Source: Candidatus Latescibacterota bacterium
Lineage (GTDB): Bacteria > Latescibacterota > 4484-107
DNA: 7,448 bases
Assembly: GCA_030613045.1 (NCBI GenBank)
Contig: JAUWMS010000110.1
Coordinates: forward strand, 1 to 7,448
Reading direction: 5' to 3'
The notes below the pieces were generated by a model. The model had not been told where the DNA came from. It saw nothing but the letters and a program-made list of their open reading frames with translations, and searched no databases. Shown here one piece after another: positions 1 through 4,838 of this stretch. The first letter of the stretch is position 1, and every line of letters begins with the position of its first letter. Made by a program: the position numbers and the translations under genes.

Positions 1-122
1 ACATAGAGGGACATGATCAAACAGCACGCCATGCCGATGGCAAGGCCGGCTATGTTGATGAAGGAATAAACCTTGTGCCGGACCAGATTCCGAACGGCGA
101 CGGTTAGGTAGTTCCTAAACAT
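1..122 (-). CDS. ABC transporter permease, MacB/FtsX type (N-terminal fragment)
   Basis: Only the first 40 codons are present; the gene continues beyond the left edge. The visible protein starts MFRNYLTVAVRNLVRHKVYS and runs into a hydrophobic stretch (INIAGLAIGMACCLIMSLYV, residues 22-41). An amphipathic 'RNYL..A.RNL.R.K..S.INI.GLAIG' start followed by the first membrane helix is the usual N-terminus of MacB/FtsX-like permeases with a large periplasmic core domain. A strong Shine-Dalgarno (AAAAGGAGGA, minus strand, 131-140) sits 8 nt before the ATG and fixes the start. The gene lies 93 nt downstream of the adaptor gene on the same strand, so the two are probably co-transcribed and form one export or lipoprotein/peptide-efflux complex. 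Substrate is unknown. No ATPase gene is visible between them; it may lie further left. Confidence 0.85.
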   Translation of the reverse strand, partial: MFRNYLTVAVRNLVRHKVYSFINIAGLAIGMACCLIMSLY

Positions 123-130
123 AATGCCGC

Positions 131-140
131 TCCTCCTTTT
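131..140 (-). promoter_or_regulatory. Ribosome binding site of the ABC permease
   Basis: On the minus strand the sequence AAAAGGAGGA lies 8 nt before the permease ATG. It is a near-perfect anti-16S match, stronger than the sites in front of the adaptor, regulator or kinase, suggesting that the permease is independently and efficiently translated within the operon. Confidence 0.75.
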
Positions 141-193
141 CTTGTTAAGTGTGAGAGATAAACAGGTAAGCACAAAACAGTAAACAGCGGCAG

Positions 194-221
194 TTCACGC
201 TTCACATTTTACGCTTCACTT
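194..221 (-). repeat. Short heptamer array at the adaptor 3' end (4 units)
   Basis: Read on the minus strand there are four contiguous 7-nt units: AAGTGAA, GCGTAAA, ATGTGAA, GCGTGAA. They belong to the same RYGTRAA family as the larger array at 1547-1602 but in the opposite genomic orientation. The first unit contains the TGA stop codon of the adaptor gene (216-218), so the repeat begins at the very end of the reading frame. The remainder of the 93-nt gap to the permease contains only the permease Shine-Dalgarno; no terminator or separate promoter is evident. Confidence 0.6.
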
Positions 222-1466
222 CAAAATCAATTTATCTATCTCCCCGAAACCATCATACGTGGACGTAATCACCCGCTCCCCCGGCTCCAATCCTTCGAGC
301 ACCTCAAAAACCTGAGGGTTTTGCCGACCCAGTCGAATGGCTCTTTTCGTGGCATAAGCCCCGGACGGTTCCAGCACATAGACCCATTGCCCGCCTGTTT
401 TTTGATAAAAGCCCCCTCTCGGCAAAAGCACCGCTTCCGAAAGATCGCCCAATTCCAATCGAATATGAAGCGTCTGCCCGCGCCGGATGCCCTGGGGAGA
501 AGCGCCGTCAAACTCCATATCCACCTCAAACCGGCCCTCGCGGACTTCGGGGTAGATCTTTCGGACGAGCAGCGTATAGGATGTGCCCGCAAGATCGAAC
601 GCGCCCGTTCTGCCGGTCTCTATGCGCGCGATGTAATGTTCGTCAATCCCGGCGCGCACTTTGAAGCCCTCCAACACGTCGATCTTCCCGAGACGCTCTC
701 CCGGGGATTTGGATTCGCCGATTTCCGCATGGAGCGAGGTGAGCTGGCCGCTGATGGGCGCCCGGAGGACCAGATTCTCCAGTTTTTGTTTGACCATGCC
801 GAGGTTCGTCTGCATGCGTTGTACGGAGGCATCCAATTGCTCGATTTGCAGCTTCCTGAACGTGGCATCCTGTTTCTGGGTTTCAAGGGCTAATTTTTTG
901 CGCTTGAGCAGATATTCGTATTCGTCTTTGGCCTGTTCGTATTCCTGCTGGGAAATCAGGTTCTTTTTCGCCAATGCGGCATTGCGTTCGTACGTGCGTT
1001 TTTGCCGCAGGATTTGATAGTCCAACTCCACGATTTCCCGACGTAAGGTGAGGCGGTGTTGTTCCATCGCCAAACGGGTGTTGCGCAGGTTATTGGTCTG
1101 CTCGAAGAACTGGGCCTCCTGGACCATAATATTCAGGAGCAGATTGGTGTTGCCCAATCGCAGGATTTTGTCCCATTCGTGCACCAGCGTCCCGGCTTCA
1201 AGGTCGAGGTTCTCCACCCTTCCGCCTTCAATGGCGTCGAGATAGAGGGGTCGGATCGGGCGCACGTTGCCGGGCACGGGAATGAACTCCTGAAACGCGC
1301 CCCTCTCTATGGTGGCAATGGTGATTCTTTCGGGATTTACGTTGAGCCTGGATCGGCTGTCTCTGAAGAAAAGACTATGCAGCGCCACGGCGAGAACGAT
1401 CCCCATGAGGGATAGGGCGGCGATCTTTTTGGGGGGCCATTTCTTTTTTTCTATGGGACGATCCAT
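216..1466 (-). CDS. HlyD/MFP-family periplasmic adaptor subunit
   Basis: A 416-residue membrane fusion protein that would link an inner-membrane ABC permease to an outer-membrane channel or act as its periplasmic partner. Domains in order: basic cytoplasmic start (residues 1-13), one membrane anchor (about 14-34), first lipoyl half-motif (about 75-107, 'EGGRVENLDLEAGTLVHEWD'), a long heptad-rich coiled-coil hairpin rich in Q, E, K and L (about 112-229), second lipoyl half (about 230-263, 'NLVLRAPISGQLTSLHAEIG'), beta-barrel (about 264-340) and membrane-proximal domain (341-416, with 'GGQWVYVL' typical of adaptors). There is no lipobox cysteine, so anchoring is by the helix. The ATG at 1466 is preceded by GAGGTG (1471-1476, minus strand) 4 nt upstream. 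It is the first gene of the left-facing operon, sits behind a sigma-54 promoter (1637-1651), and is followed by a MacB/FtsX-type permease. Family assignment is firm; substrate is not predictable. Confidence 0.92.
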   Translation of the reverse strand: MDRPIEKKKWPPKKIAALSLMGIVLAVALHSLFFRDSRSRLNVNPERITIATIERGAFQEFIPVPGNVRPIRPLYLDAIEGGRVENLDLEAGTLVHEWDKILRLGNTNLLLNIMVQEAQFFEQTNNLRNTRLAMEQHRLTLRREIVELDYQILRQKRTYERNAALAKKNLISQQEYEQAKDEYEYLLKRKKLALETQKQDATFRKLQIEQLDASVQRMQTNLGMVKQKLENLVLRAPISGQLTSLHAEIGESKSPGERLGKIDVLEGFKVRAGIDEHYIARIETGRTGAFDLAGTSYTLLVRKIYPEVREGRFEVDMEFDGASPQGIRRGQTLHIRLELGDLSEAVLLPRGGFYQKTGGQWVYVLEPSGAYATKRAIRLGRQNPQVFEVLEGLEPGERVITSTYDGFGEIDKLILK

Positions 1467-1513
1467 GGTTCACCTCGGAGGGTTGTGGGAACTTCGCAGG
1501 AAGGTTTTACCCC

Positions 1514-1540
1514 TGAGCGCGCGGAGAACGCGGAGGGTAA
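1514..1540. repeat. Nonamer CGCGGAG-type repeat
   Basis: Two contiguous 9-nt units, GCGCGGAGA (1519-1527) and ACGCGGAGG (1528-1536), preceded by a partial unit. It lies directly beside the heptamer array inside the adaptor leader. Short tandem repeats of this kind occur in many environmental genomes. No function is evident. Together with the heptamers it turns most of the leader into simple repeat. Confidence 0.45.
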
Positions 1541-1546
1541 CGGGAT

Positions 1547-1602
1547 GCGTAAAACGTAAAACGTGAAACGTAAAGCGTAAAGCGTAAAGCGTGAGGCGTG
1601 TA
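1547..1602 (+). repeat. Tandem heptamer array RCGTRAR (8 units)
   Basis: Eight in-phase 7-nt units read on the plus strand: GCGTAAA, ACGTAAA, ACGTGAA, ACGTAAA, GCGTAAA, GCGTAAA, GCGTGAG, GCGTGTA. Substitutions are almost all purine transitions at positions 1, 5 and 7, while CGT is invariant. The array lies between the sigma-54 promoter and the adaptor start, so it would be transcribed as UUUACGY repeats in the adaptor mRNA leader. A shorter, inverted array closes the same gene at its 3' end (194-221). Confidence 0.85.
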
Positions 1603-1636
1603 ACAGAGCAGGCTATGGGTTCTGATTTTATTATAC

Positions 1637-1651
1637 GCAAGAACGGTGCCA
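1637..1651 (-). promoter_or_regulatory. Sigma-54 promoter of the adaptor-permease operon
   Basis: Read on the minus strand the sequence is TGGCAC-CGTTC-TTGC: the -24 GG (1649-1650) and -12 GC (1637-1638) are separated by exactly 10 nt, as the sigma-54 consensus (TGGCAC-N5-TTGC) requires. It faces the adaptor gene and predicts transcription starting near 1626, leaving a leader of about 160 nt. An NtrC-family activator is encoded divergently next door, which is the expected partner. The element overlaps a TATAAT-like hexamer (minus strand), but no convincing -35 accompanies it. Confidence 0.8.
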
Positions 1652-1716
1652 GTAATTCGTCTCGCAGGCGCCGCAAGGGCTTAGGGATAAATGGCTCGAA
1701 GAGCGGCTTTGAAAAG

Positions 1717-1754
1717 TGTCCGATAGTGATACAAACGGTGTCCGTCAGCGGACA
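1717..1754. promoter_or_regulatory. Candidate enhancer (UAS) for the NtrC-family regulator
   Basis: A perfect inverted repeat TGTCCG-TCAG-CGGACA occupies 1739-1754. A second TGTCCG half-site (1717-1722), followed by a weak partner GATACA (1728-1733), begins exactly 22 bp away, about two helical turns, placing both on the same DNA face. The palindrome is about 90-110 bp upstream of the sigma-54 promoter at 1637-1651, the usual distance for an NtrC-type enhancer. It is also 36 bp upstream of the sigma-70 -35 box of the regulator operon, so the same site could mediate autoregulation. The binding protein is inferred from location, not demonstrated. Confidence 0.6.
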
Positions 1755-1790
1755 GTCTATTTGCCTTTGGTGACGGGCGCTACTTTCCGC

Positions 1791-1819
1791 TTGACAATGT
1801 TGCGGTTCTGTGTTAATAT
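1791..1819 (+). promoter_or_regulatory. Sigma-70 promoter of the regulator-kinase operon
   Basis: TTGACA (1791-1796, perfect -35) and TAATAT (1814-1819, -10) are separated by 17 nt, the optimal spacer. The predicted transcription start is about 1826, giving a long leader of roughly 175 nt before the regulator ATG at 2001. Confidence 0.75.
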
Positions 1820-1833
1820 AAGACCTTCGTACC

Positions 1834-1862
1834 CCTCCTGAAGGTTCGCAACCTACGGGAGG
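1834..1862 (+). repeat. Leader palindrome 1 (CCTCCTG..CGGGAGG hairpin)
   Basis: A 29-nt hairpin with outer arms CCTCC (1834-1838) and GGAGG (1858-1862), a T-G and G-C continuation, one A-A mismatch, inner arms AGGTT/AACCT and a CGC loop. It starts about 8 nt after the predicted transcription start of the regulator operon. A near-copy stands at 5328-5359 in the leader of the glycosidase gene; conserved blocks are CCTCCTG, AGGTTCG, AACC and CGGGAGG. It could be a transcribed RNA hairpin, an operator, or a dispersed repeat. Confidence 0.6.
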
Positions 1863-1888
1863 TTATTAATCTATCTGTCTTGCCTTGA

Positions 1889-1979
1889 CCTCCCCGCCGT
1901 GACATTAACGTCACGATTCGGGAGCCAAATCGTCTTTTTTACCGAACCGTGCGGTTTATCGCACGGTGGGCGGGGCAGG
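1889..1979 (+). ncRNA. Structured 5' leader with attenuator-like hairpin (cis-regulatory RNA candidate)
   Basis: A closing helix pairs CCTCCCCGCC (1889-1898) with GGCGGGG-C-AGG (1969-1979), 10 bp with one bulged C. It encloses three hairpins in a row: P2 GTGAC/GTCAC (1899-1903/1910-1914); P3 ACGATT-C-GG/CC-A-AATCGT (1913-1933) followed at once by CTTTTTT (1934-1940), i.e. terminator-like; and P4, a perfect 8-bp stem ACCGTGCG/CGCACGGT with a 6-nt loop (1946-1967). P2 and P3 share nucleotides 1913-1914, so they partly exclude one another. The helix closes 8 nt before the regulator Shine-Dalgarno (1988-1993). I do not recognise it as a known riboswitch class; the fold is hand-drawn and inferential. 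Confidence 0.4.
1913..1940 (+). terminator. Possible intrinsic attenuator in the regulator leader
   Basis: The stem ACGATT/AATCGT (with two further G-C pairs after a C-A mismatch and a GAG loop) is followed directly by CTTTTTT. Lying between the promoter and the regulator ATG, it would attenuate the operon rather than end a gene. The stem is AT-containing and only moderately strong, so it is a weak terminator at best. Confidence 0.4.
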
Positions 1980-2000
1980 ACTTGCATCAGGAGTTTCCCC

Positions 2001-3377
2001 ATGAGCCAAAAATTCGGCAATATCCTCATCATAGACGACGACGAAGACGTGCTCCTTGCGGCCCGTTTGCTGCTCAAACAACATGGAGCGCTGGTGCATA
2101 CGGAGAAGAATCCGGAGCGAATTCCGGGACTGCTTAAAAACGAAAGTTACGACGTCATTCTATTGGACATGAATTTCAGCCGGGACGCCACCGGCGGGCA
2201 CGAGGGCTTCCACTGGCTTAACCGAATTCTGGAAAGCGATCCCTCCGCGGTGGTGGTGTTGATCACCGCGTACGGCGACGTGGAAATGGCGGTTCGGGCC
2301 ATCAAGGCAGGGGCCACGGATTTCGTGCTCAAGCCCTGGCAGAACGAAAAACTGCTCGCCACCCTGTCCGCCGCGATGAATCTGCGGCAATCCCGGAGGG
2401 AGGTGAACGATCTCCGCTCCCGGCAAAGGCAACTGAGCGCGGACCTGGATCAGCATTTCCAGGATTTTATCGGCGTGTGCCCGGCGATGCGGGAGGTGTT
2501 CGCCGCCATCGGCAAAGTCGCCGGGACCGACGCCAATGTGTTGATCCTGGGGGAAAACGGCACGGGGAAGGAATTGGCGGCGCGCGCGCTGCACCGCCAG
2601 TCCAAGCGGGCCGGAGAGGTGTTCATCAGCGTGGATATGGGCGCGTTGACGGAGACGCTGTTTGAGAGCGAACTATTCGGCCACGTGAAAGGCGCGTTCA
2701 CGGACGCGAAGGAAGACCGCGCGGGACGCTTTGAGATCGCGTCGGGGGGCACGCTGTTTTTGGATGAAATCGGCAATCTTTCGCTGCCGCTTCAGGCCAA
2801 ACTGCTCACGGTGTTGGAGAATCGTCAGGTCACCCGTCTCGGTTCCAATACACCGCGTCCCATTGACATTCGTCTGATTTGCGCGACCAACAGGCCGATC
2901 CACGAGATGGTGGCGCAGGAGACCTTCCGTCGGGATCTCCTGTACCGGATGAACACGGTGGAGATTCCTCTGCCTCCGTTGCGCGAACGGGCTGAGGATA
3001 TTCCTCTGTTGGTGGATCATTTTCTAAGGATGTATGGCAGGAAATATCAAAAGCCGCCCAAGCGTGTCCACGCCGCCGCGTTGAAAAAGATGGAAAAATA
3101 TCATTGGCCGGGGAACGTCCGGGAACTGCGGCACGCCATTGAGCGGGCGGTGATTATGAGCGATGCCCGGGTGCTTGAGCCCTCGGACTTTTTCTTTGCC
3201 ACACCGGAAGCCAAAGAAGCGGGGCTGGTATTTGAACGATACCATCTCGAAGAAGTGGAGAAAACGGTGATCCGGAAAGCCCTCGGAAAACACGGCGGGA
3301 ATATCAGTCGGGCCGCGAAGGAATTGGGCCTCACACGAGCCTCTCTCTATCGCAGGCTGGAAAAATATGATCTATAA
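2001..3377 (+). CDS. NtrC-family sigma-54-dependent response regulator
   Basis: A 458-residue transcription activator of the receiver-AAA+-Fis class. Receiver (1-120): acidic pocket D12-D14, phospho-acceptor D56, T89 and K111. AAA+ domain (about 155-390): Walker A GENGTGKE (184-191, K190), sigma-54 contact loop GAFTDA (231-236) where the canonical form is GAFTGA, Walker B TLFLDE (251-256), and 'FRRDLLYRMNTVEIPLPPLRER' further on. C-terminal Fis-type helix-turn-helix (about 417-458, 'NISRAAKELGLTRASLYRRL'). I chose ATG 2001 because CAGGAG (1988-1993) lies 7 nt upstream and the protein then begins right at the receiver fold; an in-frame ATG at 1899 would add 34 unrelated residues inside the leader hairpins. 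It overlaps the kinase gene by 11 nt, so they form a two-component pair. Its probable target is the divergent sigma-54 promoter at 1637-1651. Confidence 0.93.
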   Translation: MSQKFGNILIIDDDEDVLLAARLLLKQHGALVHTEKNPERIPGLLKNESYDVILLDMNFSRDATGGHEGFHWLNRILESDPSAVVVLITAYGDVEMAVRAIKAGATDFVLKPWQNEKLLATLSAAMNLRQSRREVNDLRSRQRQLSADLDQHFQDFIGVCPAMREVFAAIGKVAGTDANVLILGENGTGKELAARALHRQSKRAGEVFISVDMGALTETLFESELFGHVKGAFTDAKEDRAGRFEIASGGTLFLDEIGNLSLPLQAKLLTVLENRQVTRLGSNTPRPIDIRLICATNRPIHEMVAQETFRRDLLYRMNTVEIPLPPLRERAEDIPLLVDHFLRMYGRKYQKPPKRVHAAALKKMEKYHWPGNVRELRHAIERAVIMSDARVLEPSDFFFATPEAKEAGLVFERYHLEEVEKTVIRKALGKHGGNISRAAKELGLTRASLYRRLEKYDL

Positions 3378-4722
3378 AAATTTCAGACTCCAGTGCATCG
3401 CCCGCGTACTCGTGCTCGGCGCCACGATCACGCTTTTTTCGCACCTGCTCGTTGGGACATCCTGGTACGCCACCACCCTGATCGTGGGAAGCATCGCCCT
3501 CTACCAGGTCTATGCGCTGATCCACTACGTGGAGAAGACGAATCGGGATCTGACCCGTTTCCTGCAGTCCATCCGACATTCGGATTTTTCCCAGACGTTC
3601 ACGGGCGGAGGGCTTGGTTCGTCGTTCGATGCGCTCAATACGGCGTTTTCCGAGGTCACGGACGCGTTTCGGCGGACCCGCGCGGAGAAGGAGGAGCAGT
3701 ATCGCTATTTGCAAACCGTGGTGCAGCACGTAGGGATCGGGTTGCTTGCTTTTGGCCCGGATGGCGAAGTGGAACTGATGAACACCGCGGTTAGGCGGTT
3801 GTTGAACGCGCCGCAATTGAAGAATATCGCCTCTTTGGAATCGTTCAGCAAACCCCTCGTGGATACGCTGTTTCGTCTGAAGCCGGGGGAAAAGGCGCTA
3901 ATCAAAGTGGACGATCAGAACGAATCGTTGCAGTTGGCGATCTATGCCACGGCGTTTCGGCTGCGGGATCAAAAACTGACCCTCGTCTCCATCCAGAACA
4001 TCCAGACCGAATTGGAAGAAAAGGAGATGGAGGCCTGGCAAAATCTGATCCGGGTACTCACGCACGAGATCATGAACTCTGTCACGCCCATCGCTTCCCT
4101 AACCGCCACCGTGAAGGATCTGTTCACTTCGTCTTTTGTCGGCCGGAAACCGGACGAAAAAATCCCTTCCGAAACCATCGGAGACATCCGAGGCGCGCTC
4201 GGGACGATCCAGAAACGCAGCGAAGGCCTGCTGCATTTTGTGGAGGCGTATCGAAATCTCACTCACATTCCGAGACCCCGTTTCCGGATTTTCCCCGTTG
4301 CGGAGCTTTTCGCGCGCGTCGGACAACTTATGCGGGGACAGATGGCGAAGCAAGGCATCCAGTTCCGCACGAGCGTGGAGCCGGAAAGTCTGGAACTGAC
4401 CGCGGATCCCGAATTGATCGAGCAGATGCTGATCAATCTGCTGTTGAACGCCATCCAGGCGGCGCAGGGCCGGACGGATATCCGAATCGAACTGACCGCA
4501 CGGATGGATGGACGAGGCCACCTCCTCATCGAGGTGTCGGACACCGGCCCCGGAATCATCGAGGAGGCGCTGGACAAGGTGTTTATCCCCTTTTTCACCA
4601 CCAGGCGGGACGGCTCCGGCATCGGACTGAGTGTATCCCGGCAGATCATGCGGCTGCATAGGGGAACCATCGGCGTCCGGTCCGAGCCGGATGTGGAGAC
4701 CATTTTTACGTTGCGGCTTTAG
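3367..4722 (+). CDS. Membrane sensor histidine kinase (NtrY/NtrB-like) partner of the regulator
   Basis: A 451-residue kinase. Two membrane helices (about 11-29 and 34-53) are joined by only a few residues, so there is no periplasmic sensor domain. A HAMP-like/linker segment (54-110) and a PAS-like domain (about 113-210, 'GIGLLAFGPDGEVELMNTA') follow. The H-box is 'LTHEIMNSVTPI' with phospho-accepting H233. The ATPase domain has N-box N361 ('INLLLNAIQAA'), G1 box DTGPG (392-396), F-box 'FIPFFTTR' and G2 box GSGIGLS (416-422). All catalytic motifs are intact. The ATG overlaps the regulator's last 11 nt, indicating translational coupling; only a weak GGCTGGA-like ribosome site is present. The TAG stop (4720-4722) lies within the terminal repeat of a MITE-like element, but the protein ends at the usual 'TIFTLRL' so little, if anything, is missing. 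The signal sensed is unknown. Confidence 0.92.
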   Translation: MIYKNFRLQCIARVLVLGATITLFSHLLVGTSWYATTLIVGSIALYQVYALIHYVEKTNRDLTRFLQSIRHSDFSQTFTGGGLGSSFDALNTAFSEVTDAFRRTRAEKEEQYRYLQTVVQHVGIGLLAFGPDGEVELMNTAVRRLLNAPQLKNIASLESFSKPLVDTLFRLKPGEKALIKVDDQNESLQLAIYATAFRLRDQKLTLVSIQNIQTELEEKEMEAWQNLIRVLTHEIMNSVTPIASLTATVKDLFTSSFVGRKPDEKIPSETIGDIRGALGTIQKRSEGLLHFVEAYRNLTHIPRPRFRIFPVAELFARVGQLMRGQMAKQGIQFRTSVEPESLELTADPELIEQMLINLLLNAIQAAQGRTDIRIELTARMDGRGHLLIEVSDTGPGIIEEALDKVFIPFFTTRRDGSGIGLSVSRQIMRLHRGTIGVRSEPDVETIFTLRL

Positions 4723-4838
4723 TGCTCTGTCAAGTTTATAATGACGGATGTAAGACCTCCGAGGTCTGCCAGACCTCGGAGGTCTATCAGGTTTGCCCAT
4801 GCCTTCCTAACCGTCAAAATAGACTTGACGAAACACTA
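4720..4838. mobile_element. MITE-like element A (119 bp, 28-bp terminal inverted repeats)
   Basis: Left end (4720-4747) and right end (4811-4838, read as reverse complement) match at 22 of 28 positions. The shared design is TAGTG-Y-T-nn-GTCAAGT-N6-TGACGG. Both ends carry TA at the outermost position, consistent with a TA target duplication as in IS630/Tc1-type transposition. The interior has no gene and contains a tandem palindrome (4753-4785). The left end abuts the kinase gene and contributes its stop codon. No transposase is encoded, so it would be non-autonomous. Confidence 0.65.
4753..4785. repeat. Tandem inverted 15-mers inside element A
   Basis: AGACCTCCGAGGTCT (4753-4767) and AGACCTCGGAGGTCT (4771-4785) are exact reverse complements separated by GCC, and each is itself palindromic around one base. 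The whole 33-nt unit can fold as one 15-bp hairpin or two 7-bp hairpins. Lying 31 nt after the kinase stop, it could stabilise the mRNA 3' end or stall polymerase, but no U-tract follows. I recall similar palindromes as dispersed repeats in environmental genomes. Confidence 0.8.

Noticed and set aside
1547..1602. Tandem repeats that might be taken for a CRISPR array.
   Set aside because: Units are 7 nt and contiguous, with no spacers and no cas genes.
1470..1676. A minus-strand frame of 68 codons with repeated LRFT/LRVLR segments.
   Set aside because: It is a translation of the heptamer and nonamer repeats and overlaps the leader and sigma-54 promoter; no ribosome site.
1591..1773. A plus-strand frame of 60 codons across the divergent control region.
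   Set aside because: It begins within the heptamer array, covers the sigma-54 promoter and enhancer, and has no recognisable domain.
1852..1862. CCTACGGGAGG identical to part of a conserved 16S rRNA site.
   Set aside because: Only 11 nt match, with no other rRNA sequence nearby; it is the right arm of leader palindrome 1.
1941..1970. Minus-strand hairpin ending in GCACGGTTCGG, reminiscent of a group II intron segment near its reverse-transcriptase gene.
   Set aside because: No domain V, no reverse transcriptase and no intron boundaries; the resemblance is short and the hairpin lacks the usual internal bulge.
1899..2000. An upstream in-frame ATG (1899) that would add 34 residues to the response regulator.
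   Set aside because: It lies inside the hairpin-rich leader, has no ribosome site, and the added residues do not resemble a receiver start. The ATG at 2001 has CAGGAG 7 nt upstream and begins directly at the receiver fold.
4099..4800. A 233-codon minus-strand frame opposite the kinase.
   Set aside because: Antisense shadow of the kinase catalytic domain, extending into element A.
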